64,000 nucleotides of DNA from Trichobilharzia szidati (GCA_944472155.2 OX235277.1:30142804-30206803); one strand, 5' to 3'; shown: positions 22,154 to 32,119, numbered from the stretch's first letter. Made by a program: numbers and translations. The notes: generated by a model from the sequence alone, not told the origin.

Positions 22154-22291
22154 CTTTCCAATATTAATTATCTGAAGTGTATCATCTTTACGAAAAGGCA
22201 AATCCTCATTTTTATCCTTTTTAAAAGTATAATTTGCTTTCACAAGATCTCCAGTTTTAAAGGCACATTCCATCACACAGTCAAGTTTCAT
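22154..22291 (-). CDS. CSK: CSK exon 1: start codon and first half of SH3 domain
   Basis: Encodes 46 residues from ATG at 22291-22289. An in-frame TGA lies two codons upstream, so this is the first possible Met of the frame. Residues about 15-45 read as an SH3 N-half: VKANYTF (ALYDY-like strand), then an acidic stretch, DLPFRKDD and LQIINIGK, closely following vertebrate CSK. The SH3 of CSK binds proline-rich partners such as PEP-family phosphatases (family knowledge). The exon ends GGAAAG before GTAATT (phase 0). Not starting with MG agrees with CSK, which is recruited by adaptors instead of being acylated. Confidence 0.88.
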
Positions 22292-22398
22292 AGTTCACAG
22301 TGGTATCAATTAAAGTCATTGTTCACCCAACTTATCTTCAGAGACGTCCGCAATTAAACAGGAACGTAAATGTTTGAAAATGTGCGAAACGTTTCAAT

Positions 22399-25363
22399 AT
22401 CCAACATCCTAATTACGAGCTAGTATAAACCAGTGATTTCTTTGAGCTCGCTTCTTGATTGTAAGGTAGAGGTTCCAGATCTTCGGTGAACTTCTGCGTA
22501 GTAAGTCCCGCTACTCAACTGCTTTAGCTTCGGTAGACTCCAAGAGGAGTGGTGCGGGGATTGGTCAAAATGTAGTTTGTAGTATGCAGTATGTTAGGAC
22601 TGTGTTGCTGCCGTGAATGGAGTTTGACCTAACTCCATTCGGTGTAGTCATAAAAGCAGAATAGTAATAATAATAACAATAGGTTGTAGTGTAGATAATA
22701 TAGGTTGAGATAAGTGAAATAATAAAGGTGACCTAAGGAAAAGATAGAGTAGTCAGTACAGTGAGAGAAGACAGAACGGGTCATGGGGATTTAGTTTGTA
22801 TGCTTATCCATTGACAGTGTGGTTTTAAATTTTAAGAGGATAAGCCATTGAGACACAAACCTTGCATTTCTGAATGATTGTATAGCTTCCGCTCAAAAGT
22901 CTCCACAGATGGCTCTGTAGTCACGGCCGTCGGTAAAGCGTTCCAGAGACGGCAAGCTCGAAGCGAGAAGAAATGTGAACGCACTCGAGTCTCTGGACTC
23001 TGGTGTGCTATCCTTAGCGAGTTACCTCGTGAAAGCCTATAATCACTTAATGGCAGGATGCTTTTATTTGGGTGGGATTGGTCATTTAAGATCTTGTAGA
23101 CGGTGATGAGGTCTCCCCTGTGACTACGGTAACTAAGTTTGAAAAGACTCAATTTCTTCAGTCTTACCTCATATCATTTGTTGCGGAGGCCGATCACCCA
23201 TTTTGTCGCTCGTCTCTGGACACTTTCTAGAATGTTAGCATCCCTTCTGAGTAGCGGAGGAGCAATGATATCATGCACCTCAAGGTGTGGCCTCACGTAT
23301 GTCTTATACAACCTTAAGAATAGTTCGAGAGTAAGAGCTCCCAGCCGCCTATGCATAAAGTGTAAAGTTGCGTAGGCCTTAGCGACGTCCCCCGTGTAAT
23401 TTCCACTGGTGTGCAGCTTTTCTGTCAGAATAAGACCTAGATCGCACTCTGATGGCACACAACTCAAGTTCTGGCCACCAACGGTGTAATTTACACTCTG
23501 TGACCTGCCGGAATGAAGTTGCACTACTTTGCACTTCTTTAGGTTGAAAGGCGTTCCGTTAGCCAGAGCCCAGTCTCCCAGAGTTTGCAGGTCAGTCTAC
23601 AATCTGTCTGAGTCTTCCAATGAGTTTATTGCTCTCCAGATCTTTACGTCGTCAGCGTAAAGAAGCGCAGAGCAGTCCAGTTGAAAGGGCAGGTCGTTGG
23701 TAAAAATCAAAAACATCAACGGCCCTAAGAGGGAACCTTGAGGAACCCCTGATGCCGAGGTGTGCCAGGATGATCGGATGTGGTTGACTTTGGTGCAGAA
23801 TTCTCTCTCGCCTAAGTAATCTTTCAGCCATGCGAGAAGTGCTCCAGAAACACCCACCCTGCTTATTTTGTGAAGGAGCAGACCATGGTGAACTGTGTCG
23901 AATGCTTTCGCAAAGCCGAGAAAGATCACATGGACCGGTACTTTTACGTCCCAGGATAGTGTCCAATCGTTCCAAGCTAGTAGAAGATTCGTCACACAGG
24001 ATCTTCCCCTCCTGAAACCGTGCTGTGCTTCATGGAGTAGGTTAGTCCCGCCGAAGTATTTTCTCATGTGGTCGTCAATGAGACTTTCCAATATCTTCGA
24101 TAACACTGGAAGTAGCGCAACTGGTCTGTAACTGGTCGCATTCTTCCAGTCACCACCCTTGAAGATAGGGGATAGGATGGCTCGTTTCCATTCACATGGA
24201 AGTTTCCCTACATCAAAGGAGTGTTGAAACAGATCACTAAGGGGTTGGCGGAGACTTTCTGAACACTGCTTCAGGACGGATGGTCTGATGTCATCACAAC
24301 CTGAAGACTTTCCCGAAGTCAATTTTCCCAATTTTACGAGTACCATAGCCGGGGTCACTTGGAATGTACCCAGCAGCTTTTCGCGCGTTGGTTTTGCATT
24401 GTAATCTTGATGTTTTGTGGGGGTAATACCCTCGTTGCTGTTTAGTTGCCTGTGAAAGGCTAGACTGAATACCTCTGCCACTTCAAGGCTAGTAAGAGAT
24501 TTCCCATCAGAACCCACTAGATTGCATGCTCCCTGGTTGGTCGGTTTTCTTTCAGACATAAACCTGTATAGGCTTTTTGGGTTCACGAGAAGCTTATTGG
24601 CGAGGTTTCCCTGAAATGTCCTTCTATCACTCCGGACTCGTATGTTACATCGATTCCTGAGTTCAAGGTACACTTCATGTTCGGGTTGACTCTTCGATAC
24701 TCGCCACGCAAACCAGGCTTTTCGCTTTGCCTGCAGAAGGCGTTGTGTCCCCCTTTTTAGCCATGAACGTCGCTTCCTAGCTTTTGGTGTGACTAAAGGA
24801 ACAGTGTCTGAGACCGCCTGGTGAATGATCTCCTTTACCACTCCACAGTGTTCTTCTACTGTCCAATTTTTTGGCCAATTTGCTTCAGACAAAAGTCTTC
24901 GCATTTCGGTGTAATTGGCTTTGTTATAACACAGATAGGGCTGTGTATCGTTCCACTGTAAGCGCCTGCGAATACTGTGACCGCGTGGTCACTACTACTC
25001 ATGTGAGTCGTGATCTGAACGTTTTCTACTAGTAGCTGGTCACTAGTGAGCACATAATGCAGTCTAGAAGACCTCCCATCTGGGCCCCATCTAGTATGCA
25101 TACTGACATTTTCAGTGAATCCAGCCTTCTTGATGGTATGCATCAGATTTCGATCAAATCTATTATGGGCGTATCAAGTTATCGAGTTAAGAGATGGGGC
25201 ATTGAAGTCGCCAGCTATGACAATTTGATCATAACCCATGTCTTGTGTCGCTGAAATTGTATTCAGCAGTACCTGGTTGTGGTCTGCTCCAAATGAAGGT
25301 GATCGATAAATGCTGCCCACTATACAACGCGGTACGTCCAACGTTTGCGTTACATTTTTGCGT
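22399..25363 (-). mobile_element. CR1/jockey-like LINE copy C, 5'-truncated, defective
   Basis: Minus-strand pieces in order: EN with IAGDFNAPS (about 25200), SRLHYVLTSDQLL and SSDHAVTVF (25143-24856), then a 435-codon frame 24904-23597, then 23524-23174 and 23152-22832. The 3' end GGATGTTGGATATTG lies near 22399 and matches that of copy C' at about 40945. The 5' side is cut by the LTR element at 25364. Shared defects with C' are described separately. Confidence 0.85.
23597..24904 (-). pseudogene. CR1-like RT, main frame of copy C
   Basis: RT motifs: KSSGCDDIRPSVLK, AILSPIFKGGD, SYRPVALLPVLSKILE (motif 2a), HGFRRGRSC, VIFLGFAKAFDTVHH (motif A), ASGVPQGSLLGPLMFLIFTN (motif B), LLYADDVKIW (motif C). 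The first Asp of motif A, needed for metal binding, is Gly. The frame ends in TAG after SLEDSDR; the next part of the same protein (LKKCKVVQLHSGRSQS...) is open from 23563, and LKKLSLFKLSYRSHRGDL follows a further TGA. Not a functional polymerase. Confidence 0.85.
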
Positions 25364-25605
25364 TGTAATGAAATAAAACCACCATAATGCCACTAAATAA
25401 GTTTCTTTTATTCTTTTTTCAGAAAGAAACGCTGACGTGGCCTCACTGGAACAGGAGGAAGATCGTTTGGCCAGACTTGTTATAAGTGACGATAATTAGC
25501 TTGTACCCGGTTAATTCAATCCTGGCGTGGTTGAAATAAAGATCTCCCTCTCGTCTCTTCGTCTTCTTCCTTTCCGTTGGTTGTGGCTGTTGCTTGCGTG
25601 TAACA
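25364..25605 (+). repeat. Left LTR of element D
   Basis: 242 bp, starts TGTAATGAAATAAAA, ends GCGTGTAACA. Includes AATAAAG at about 25539 as a possible poly(A) signal. Confidence 0.92.
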
Positions 25606-25639
25606 AATTGGTGTCGGAGGTGTTTTATCTACACTTAAC

Positions 25640-26854
25640 ATGGCAAATCGACCAGAGGATCAGCCTCCCAAATTGTTTCCTCAGGATAGTGCTCCATCAT
25701 TGCCTAGTGTACCACCGCTTTCCTGCCCACCACTGCTGCAACCATCATCAGATTGTCCTCGCTGGAAGATACTAATGCAGGCGTTCCTGGACGTTGCCCC
25801 AGCAGCCCACCATTTCGTCCACGTCCTCAACAACCTATCAGACGATGCATTCGCCCGTGCACACGCTGCTGGGTTCAGTAAAACCAACTCCATGCAAACG
25901 AACTGGGAGATTCTAGATCAATGTTTTGACCTGAGGCTGGGTTCTCAACATACCCTATTACAACTGCTCTCCCGCCGACAACTACCAGGAGAGAGTTTCC
26001 TGGAATATCTTAACGCTCTCCAGCTACTGGCAGCTGGACTTGACAATCACGATAGCCCTGGCAGCACAGACCAATTGGTATGCACCCGCTTCGTCGAGGG
26101 AATGTTGCCTGGTGACCTGCGCACAAACCTCCGACGTCAGCTCCCAGCCAACACGTCCAAGTTACAGAAGATTATTCTCCGTTTCATGGACGCCGAGAAC
26201 GACCACGTGTCGACACCCAGCACCTCTATGTGCCCAGTATCAACAAAACCCAATGCACCCGCCGTGACCCCTGTTCGCCGCGACCGTTCAAGAAGCCAAC
26301 GACGCTCAAATGGGGACGCTACCCGTCGCTGCTACTATTGTCAACGCTTCGGGAAGAAGGCCCGTAAGTGTGGCCACAATCGCCAGCCGGACGGCAGTAA
26401 GTCCCCTGTTTTTAATTTGTCTACATACTCTTGTAACCGGCAACCTTTGATGTTATGGGGACATATTAATGGAGTGCCCTCTAAAGTCCTCTTAGATACT
26501 GGCGCGTCGGTCTCTCTAGTAAAGGCTTCCTTCCTTCGACGCTTGCCCCAGTACTCAACCCCAGTAACCACTTACACCATCTTGACGACAGCTCACGGTG
26601 CCAAACTGGAGGCCCGATCTGCTACCGATCTACAGCTGCGTCTTGGAGACCTAGATGTGCGCCATCAGTTTCTTATCTGCGCCCAGATTACATGGGACCT
26701 CGCCCATCGGTACCTGCCGGTTCGTGTCCTAAATTCTACGCCCCGTGGCAAGGACCTTATGAGATCGTACAGCACCGACCTCCCACAACGTATGTCCTGC
26801 GAAATTTGCGACGTCCTCAAGATAACCTTATCTCCGCACACTATAACCAGCTGA
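25640..26854 (+). CDS. Gag-protease of element D, ending in deletion scar
   Basis: 404 codons. The N-terminal part is a gypsy Gag (LLQLLSRRQLPGESFLEYL, RFVEGMLPGDLR). A basic stretch (RRDRSRSQRRSNG) precedes a zinc knuckle CYYCQRFGKKARKC at about residues 230-245, where the usual His is Lys. Protease follows: VLLDTGASVSLVK with the catalytic DTG. At about 26685 (ICAQ/ITWD) the frame passes into unrelated reading of the integrase tail, whose true frame is 26692-27012 (KFYAPWQGPYEIVQ, TTYVLRNL, SAHYNQLKPHH). The deletion is therefore also out of frame. Gag could still be made. Confidence 0.82.
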   Translation: MANRPEDQPPKLFPQDSAPSLPSVPPLSCPPLLQPSSDCPRWKILMQAFLDVAPAAHHFVHVLNNLSDDAFARAHAAGFSKTNSMQTNWEILDQCFDLRLGSQHTLLQLLSRRQLPGESFLEYLNALQLLAAGLDNHDSPGSTDQLVCTRFVEGMLPGDLRTNLRRQLPANTSKLQKIILRFMDAENDHVSTPSTSMCPVSTKPNAPAVTPVRRDRSRSQRRSNGDATRRCYYCQRFGKKARKCGHNRQPDGSKSPVFNLSTYSCNRQPLMLWGHINGVPSKVLLDTGASVSLVKASFLRRLPQYSTPVTTYTILTTAHGAKLEARSATDLQLRLGDLDVRHQFLICAQITWDLAHRYLPVRVLNSTPRGKDLMRSYSTDLPQRMSCEICDVLKITLSPHTITS

Positions 26855-27007
26855 AACCACATCATCCAGCAGCCGCCCAGAAGCCGTCGCCATCCCCGCA
26901 ACCACCGCCCGCTACTAGTTTCGTCGAGGTACCAACAGATGGAGGCAGTGCATATCCTATACCACCGCCAGGCATTGAGGACAGTGCCTCCAGAAGGGGG
27001 AAGGCGA

Positions 27008-27250
27008 TGTAACGAAATAAAAACCACCATAATGCCACTAAATAAGTTTCTTTTATTCTTTTTTCAGAAAGAAACGCTGACGTGGCCTCACTGGAACAGG
27101 AGGAAGATCGTTTGGCCAGACTTGTTATAAGTGACGATAATTAGCTTGTACCCGGTTAATTCAATCCTGGCGTGGTTGAAATAAAGATCTCCCTCTCGTC
27201 TCTTCGTCTTCTTCCTTTCCGTTGGTTGTGGCTGTTGCTTGCGTGTAACA
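27008..27250 (+). repeat. Right LTR of element D
   Basis: 243 bp, starts TGTAACGAAATAAAAA, otherwise the same as the left LTR as far as read by eye. Confidence 0.92.
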
Positions 27251-27254
27251 GCGT

Positions 27255-27347
27255 GATTCGTTACATAAAATTTATCTTGTTGTAATACTTGCACAAGTAC
27301 TCTACTACCTCTATACCTATAACTAATAACTCTCATATCAAATAGTT
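27255..27347. other. Short spacer before the intact LINE
   Basis: About 93 bp between the target duplication of D and the ORF1 start. It may be the 5'UTR of LINE E, or an upstream piece of LINE C continuing across D; not resolvable by eye. Confidence 0.35.
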
Positions 27348-28922
27348 ATGGTTAACCAAAGTAAAAAGCAACGAACTCAATCCCCTGTAAATCTGATGAC
27401 TAATCTTAAGTCGCTGATTGCTACATCAAGCAACACACTCCCTACAAATGGTTATAGTGAGCCACATAACCCACTTGTATGTCGTAAGCGTCGAGCTGAA
27501 ACTGAGGATAAAACTGTACTGACAGCTAGTATTAGCACTACTCCCAAAAATTCAGTACCCTCTGCTCATACAGAAACCCTCCCTTCACCTTATGTACTTA
27601 TCGAAAAGCTCCAGCCTTCAAGCTCTGTTTCAGAACTATCTTCTGAAATAGAACTCCTAAAGTTGTCTATAGGAGAACTTAAGGCCGAGTTAAGGGAAAT
27701 AAAAAACAGGTCAGTAAATCCAGGAATTTCTGAAACCAATACCAAAATATCCAAATTATCAGATCAGATCAGCGATATCAAATCTCAGGTCTGTGAACTG
27801 ACACCTTTAACTATCCTCATGAGAACTGTAGACCTTAACAAACTTGACAATGAATCGATATCTAAGGTGGATAACCTCATTAACTTTGTTACTACAGAAG
27901 TAACAAAACGACTCGATGCTAAACTAAATGCTATTGTCTACAACGTTCCGGACAATGAGGCACTGAAAAAGGTACAGAGCATCTTACTTAGTGAGGCGAA
28001 AATGCCCAACTCCAAGACTAAGTGCCACAGGCTGAAGAAGAGTCAACATGAAAAGTGTTGTCCTATTCGTTTTCAGTTCGAAACACCGGCTGAGGCCAGA
28101 AAATTTATCCACTCCCAACACACCCTATCGCAAGCCAGAAATTACAAACTAATAAAGGTTGCGGTGGACAAGACCGTCATAGAAAGGCGCGTATATAATT
28201 ATCACACTGAGTTTAATTGTGGAATAAACAATAGGACATTGCAAGCAGCAATTATACCCAACCCTTTGAGAGACACCATAGAACCCACCGCACCAACCCT
28301 CTCTAACCACACAGAATTATCTCCTCAGAGAGCGACACCAACCGAAAGGCCACTAAATTGTAATCAAATAGCCAATAAAACTATACCGCCTATCACCGTA
28401 GATATAGACATGTCACTAAATAATCCAAGAAAAAAAGTCAAAATCCCCCGAAAGTTGACCATGTCCTCTCCTAGCCATAAGTCCATCGGTGAAAAAGAGA
28501 AGAATATGACCCCAAATCATGCCAACAATGGCAGTATAAGTAAGCACACATTCCCCACGGTCAATAGTATTGGCACCCACAACGTGAGAAATAGCACCAT
28601 GGCCCACACTGATAACCAACGCCAAAACAATGCCACCCTCAAGGGTACAAGTGACAATAGTCAGAACTCGACCACCAACAACTCAGGGCATTCACAGTAT
28701 GGCACGCAAATAAATTTTGACCGGATATACGGTACAAGTCTGCTGGGAACTAACCCACAAAGCAGTACACACGAAACCCTTACAAGGACACCACTAGTAC
28801 TTAACAATAGGTGGAATAATAAACCATGGTCTTCACAAGGTCCCAATCATTTTTTATCCCCTGCGTCCCTGTCAGTGTTGAAAAAACAGCTGGTAGAGAT
28901 GCTAACACTCCTAAACCGCTAG
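27348..28922 (+). CDS. LINE E ORF1 protein (RNA-binding type)
   Basis: 524 codons from ATG 27348. The N-terminal ~90 residues are polar. Residues about 92-150 have heptad-like Leu/Ile spacing (SELSSEIELLKLSIGELKAE, then ISKLSDQISDIKSQV), a likely coiled coil. Residues about 195-280 (LNAIVYNVPDN, KCHRLKKSQ, PIRFQFETPAEARKF) resemble the RRM-like fold of LINE ORF1s. The remainder is Asn/Thr-rich. Such proteins coat the element RNA and act as chaperones (family knowledge). No CCHC knuckle is seen. No frameshift or internal stop. Confidence 0.8.
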   Translation: MVNQSKKQRTQSPVNLMTNLKSLIATSSNTLPTNGYSEPHNPLVCRKRRAETEDKTVLTASISTTPKNSVPSAHTETLPSPYVLIEKLQPSSSVSELSSEIELLKLSIGELKAELREIKNRSVNPGISETNTKISKLSDQISDIKSQVCELTPLTILMRTVDLNKLDNESISKVDNLINFVTTEVTKRLDAKLNAIVYNVPDNEALKKVQSILLSEAKMPNSKTKCHRLKKSQHEKCCPIRFQFETPAEARKFIHSQHTLSQARNYKLIKVAVDKTVIERRVYNYHTEFNCGINNRTLQAAIIPNPLRDTIEPTAPTLSNHTELSPQRATPTERPLNCNQIANKTIPPITVDIDMSLNNPRKKVKIPRKLTMSSPSHKSIGEKEKNMTPNHANNGSISKHTFPTVNSIGTHNVRNSTMAHTDNQRQNNATLKGTSDNSQNSTTNNSGHSQYGTQINFDRIYGTSLLGTNPQSSTHETLTRTPLVLNNRWNNKPWSSQGPNHFLSPASLSVLKKQLVEMLTLLNR

Positions 28923-31900
28923 TGCTGGCTCCCCCTTTGCATGAATATAGGAACAGTCTAGTTCACCCGCATCCACTAAGCATACTTGGTACATGCACAA
29001 GTTTAGGTCAAATAAAGATCCCTACCCCCGTTTCTAGCTTAACTAAAAATAAAAATGCCTTAGCCTATAGCACATCCAGTACTCCAACGCTCAATTCTAC
29101 ACCGAAAACAGCACACACCGACTCGATAGACATAGGTGAGCATGATGCTGAAACTCCTCTTAACATAGGGTCGTCATGTCAAACATTACTACTGGGTGCT
29201 GAACCACATTCGGGACTGATTAACGAACTTAAGTACTTCAAATGCTATTTCAAATCTCATCTTTACCTAATCCTCATAAATGCTAGATCCGTTCTTAATA
29301 AACTACCGATGCTCAGAGCACTCACAGTAATATACAAACCTCCTATAATTGTCATCACTGAATCCTGGTGTAATTCAAACATACTGGATGAAGAGATAAG
29401 CTTAGATAACTACACACACTTTCGGTGTGACAGGGAAGGTGGTAAGGGAGGGGGTTGTCTTATGTACTTTCTGAATGCACTTACTGTATCACAGCTAGAA
29501 AGTAGTACACTTAACATGCCTGAGACTTTATGGGTTAACTTACACTTAAATAACGCAATAGTATTAATTGGATGCACCTACAGAGCACCTGGCACATTTA
29601 GTAATTACGAGACCCAACTTATTAATACTCTAGAACAATTATCCACCCTACACTACGATCATAAGATCCTATGTGGAGACTATAACTTACCAGAAATCAA
29701 CTGGGAAATACCCACAGGTCCAACTAAACTTGATAAGTTCTTAGGCACACTGGATATACTTGGCTGGAAGCAGACTGTCACAACCCCTACAAGAGGTAAT
29801 AACGTACTAGACTTAATCTTCTGCCACAAAATAAGTCCCCTTTCTACCCTAATAGGTTCTGAGTTTTCAGGGAGTGACCACAAAACAGTGCTGTGTGCAC
29901 TGCCACTTCCGTCAAGTAGCAATGCAACCCATACCCCTACTTCACAACAAATAACTTACAGGAACTACAGTAAGGCAGACTGGACTCTAGTAAAATCAAT
30001 GCTAAGATCCTCAGAATGGAGTGAGTACTTCTATACTGATAACCTCTCGAAAGCTCTAGACATCTTTTACTATAACTCCAACACATGCTTAGATGCTGTC
30101 ATCCCACTTCAAACACTAAAGTTTTCCCCACATAGAAAGTCATTCATAAAGCCAAGGGATCGTAGGAAACTGAAGAGACTGTCAACAAGTTACTTCAGGC
30201 GACACGACTTTAGTACACTAGGGTCAATACTTAGTACTCTCAGCTCCATCTCGCAAGCTCATAACTTGCGTATGAGAAATGAAGAATGCACCGCACTAGC
30301 CAGCACCAACAGGGTAGGAGCTCTCACAGAAATACTAAAGAAACGAATGAATCGCCAAAGCCATAAGACTCCTCTCCTTATAAACAAGGGTAAACTATAC
30401 AGCAACTATGCAGACATGTGTGAACTGTTTAATGAGGCGTTTGCAGCTAACTACCTTAAGCCTACAAGTCCACTTCTCGGTTTACAATGTACAATAGAAC
30501 TGCCTTCATCTTCAACGCTGAAACAAATCACTACAGTTCATTTCACTTATTCTAATATTAACCAAGCTATTGATACTCTTAAAAGCTCTAATAGTGCCGG
30601 TTTTGACGGTATACCATCGTATCTTTATAAACACGGTGGTTCTGAAATTTCCGTTTTATTACTTAAGATCTTTACAATGTCCCTAGAAAGCCAAACCTAT
30701 CCAGATAAATGGAAAACCACATTTATAGTACCTGAACACAAATCCGGATCAAAAACTGAAGTCAACAACTATAGGCCAATCAATATTACACCTATAGTAT
30801 CTAGAATCATTGAAAGAATAGTTAAAGATGATATCCTCAAACATATGCTCAGCTGCAATATTCTAAGTCTAAACCAACATGGATTCCTAAAATCCAGATC
30901 ATGCATGACATGTCACCTTGACTTCTTTAACTATATAACTAGCAGCCGAGACAAACAACAACTAGTACTAGTCATCTACTTCGACATCTCCAAAGCCTTT
31001 GACCGCGTTGACCATTTGCTTCTAATAAATAAGCTGAACTCCTTGGGAATACGTAACCCATTATTAGGATGGATTGAATCATTCCTTAACAATAAGTCCC
31101 AAGTAGTTAGACTGGGTTCTGTAAACTCTAAACCTAGTCCAGTCACTTCTGGAGTAGTTCAAGGTAGCATCTTATGCCCCCTTCTATTCACTCTATATGT
31201 CAACGACATATGCAGCTGTTTCTCACTTGGCAAACCATTCATCTTTGCAGATGATCTTAAAGTAGCTTACACATTCCACTGTGATGACTTAGGGTACTTT
31301 CAGAAAGCTGTTCAGGAAGAACTAGATCGAGTAACCGCATGGTCCTCCACATGGAACCTAAAATTCAAACTTAAAAAATGTGGTTGGATCTGTTTCGGTG
31401 CACCCTCAATAAACATTAAACTGGTACTTGAATCTCTTGACTTGCCTAAACTCCAAAGTGTTGTTGACCTAGGACTCAGGTACTCTAGTGACTTGACATT
31501 TTCTGAGCAAGTGGCGACACAGACGCGTAAATCGAGGATGCTCTTAGAATGCATACTTAGGAATTTCCACAACTACGAAGCGAAGCTATTATTATATAAA
31601 ACTTGTGTCAGACCACTACTTGAATATTGTCCATTTATTCTCAGCAGCACTCGCGTAAGTGACAGGCTTAAAATAGAAAGGGTCCAACGATACTTCACGT
31701 CTAAACTACTAGGATTTGACTGCGAAAAGGACTACACATCAAGGTGTATAACTCTAGGTATCGACCCACTCTGGATGAGACGACTGAGCATTAACCTAAC
31801 ATTCTTCCTTAAAATATTGCATAAAATATCATTCTCAGATAGTAAGGAGATACAGTTCTCACTGGAAAGCTCTTACAACCTTCGTAACCAAACGTGCACA

Positions 31901-32119
31901 GTATCTAGGAAAAACTGTAAGACAGCACTCCGTGCAAACTTCTCCATAGTCATGTATTCTAAGGTCTGGAACAGTTTACCCCTAGAAATAAGGACCTGTG
32001 ACGCTATTATAACCTTCAAACGCTTGCCATATAAACTGTTTCATCCCAAAGACTACGCCAATCAGATCGAACCACTTATTTCCAAAACGCATGAGCTATT
32101 AGAACACTATAACGCCTAG
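28826..32119 (+). CDS. LINE E ORF2: endonuclease-reverse transcriptase
   Basis: 1097 codons from ATG 28826 in a good context (ACCATGG). Residues about 1-145 have no recognised domain. EN: LILINARSVLNK (~150), IVITESWC (catalytic Glu), LCGDYNLPEINW (~285), GSDHKTVL (~349). RT: NNYRPINITPIVSRIIE, LNQHGFLKSRSCM, VIYFDISKAFDRVDH (motif A, ~717, Asp intact), SGVVQGSILCPLLFTLYVND (motif B), FIFADDLKVA (motif C, ~806). The C-terminal third (LEYCPFILSS, RVQRYFTSKLLG, VWNSLPLEIR) is typical of CR1/jockey/Rex LINEs. All catalytic residues seen are present. It nicks target DNA and reverse-transcribes its own RNA (family knowledge). Confidence 0.9.
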   Translation: MVFTRSQSFFIPCVPVSVEKTAGRDANTPKPLVLAPPLHEYRNSLVHPHPLSILGTCTSLGQIKIPTPVSSLTKNKNALAYSTSSTPTLNSTPKTAHTDSIDIGEHDAETPLNIGSSCQTLLLGAEPHSGLINELKYFKCYFKSHLYLILINARSVLNKLPMLRALTVIYKPPIIVITESWCNSNILDEEISLDNYTHFRCDREGGKGGGCLMYFLNALTVSQLESSTLNMPETLWVNLHLNNAIVLIGCTYRAPGTFSNYETQLINTLEQLSTLHYDHKILCGDYNLPEINWEIPTGPTKLDKFLGTLDILGWKQTVTTPTRGNNVLDLIFCHKISPLSTLIGSEFSGSDHKTVLCALPLPSSSNATHTPTSQQITYRNYSKADWTLVKSMLRSSEWSEYFYTDNLSKALDIFYYNSNTCLDAVIPLQTLKFSPHRKSFIKPRDRRKLKRLSTSYFRRHDFSTLGSILSTLSSISQAHNLRMRNEECTALASTNRVGALTEILKKRMNRQSHKTPLLINKGKLYSNYADMCELFNEAFAANYLKPTSPLLGLQCTIELPSSSTLKQITTVHFTYSNINQAIDTLKSSNSAGFDGIPSYLYKHGGSEISVLLLKIFTMSLESQTYPDKWKTTFIVPEHKSGSKTEVNNYRPINITPIVSRIIERIVKDDILKHMLSCNILSLNQHGFLKSRSCMTCHLDFFNYITSSRDKQQLVLVIYFDISKAFDRVDHLLLINKLNSLGIRNPLLGWIESFLNNKSQVVRLGSVNSKPSPVTSGVVQGSILCPLLFTLYVNDICSCFSLGKPFIFADDLKVAYTFHCDDLGYFQKAVQEELDRVTAWSSTWNLKFKLKKCGWICFGAPSINIKLVLESLDLPKLQSVVDLGLRYSSDLTFSEQVATQTRKSRMLLECILRNFHNYEAKLLLYKTCVRPLLEYCPFILSSTRVSDRLKIERVQRYFTSKLLGFDCEKDYTSRCITLGIDPLWMRRLSINLTFFLKILHKISFSDSKEIQFSLESSYNLRNQTCTVSRKNCKTALRANFSIVMYSKVWNSLPLEIRTCDAIITFKRLPYKLFHPKDYANQIEPLISKTHELLEHYNA

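Larger units (their letters stand above)
462..22291 (-). other. CSK: CSK-family tyrosine kinase gene, overall span (3' end outside window)
   Basis: Six minus-strand exons (22154-22291, 22000-22106, 19873-20227, 17719-17857, 10022-10121, 462-626) total 1004 nt, about 334 codons, in the order SH3, SH2, linker, kinase N-lobe. Every junction has GT/AG and the phases match throughout. The order, the lack of a Gly2 myristoylation site and of a long unique N-terminus, and kinase matches such as GRGEFGEV, QVAVK and TEYLANGSL point to C-terminal Src kinase rather than Src itself. In animals CSK phosphorylates the inhibitory C-terminal tyrosine of Src-family kinases at the membrane; that role is inferred from family. 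The catalytic loop, DFG and C-lobe are not in the window. Introns are 47 nt, 1.8, 2.0, 7.6 and 9.4 kb and are full of repeats. Confidence 0.9.
25364..27250 (+). mobile_element. Ty3/gypsy LTR element D with pol deleted
   Basis: Two LTRs (25364-25605 and 27008-27250), both TGTAA...TAACA, differ by one substitution and one 1-nt indel as read. GCGT flanks both sides (25360-25363, 27251-27254), a 4-bp target duplication. A primer-binding-like TGGTGTCGGAGGTG starts at 25609 and a polypurine run AGAAGGGGGAAGGCGA ends just before the right LTR. Inside is gag plus protease joined directly to an integrase C-terminus: RT, RNase H and the integrase core are missing. A recent non-autonomous insertion. Confidence 0.92.
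27348..32119 (+). mobile_element. Intact two-ORF LINE E (CR1/jockey group)
   Basis: ORF1 (27348-28922) and ORF2 (28826-32119) are both open from end to end and overlap by 97 nt. ORF2 keeps complete endonuclease and RT motifs. The coordinates cover the coding part only; the 5' end lies between 27250 and 27348 and the 3' end is not clear in 32120-32400. Antisense to CSK and divergent from LINE C. It is the best candidate in the window for an autonomous source element. Confidence 0.88.

Noticed and set aside
28881..28887. AAAAAAC as a -1 frameshift signal in LINE E
   Set aside because: The heptamer is not in the required phase relative to ORF1 codons; kept only as a question in the findings.
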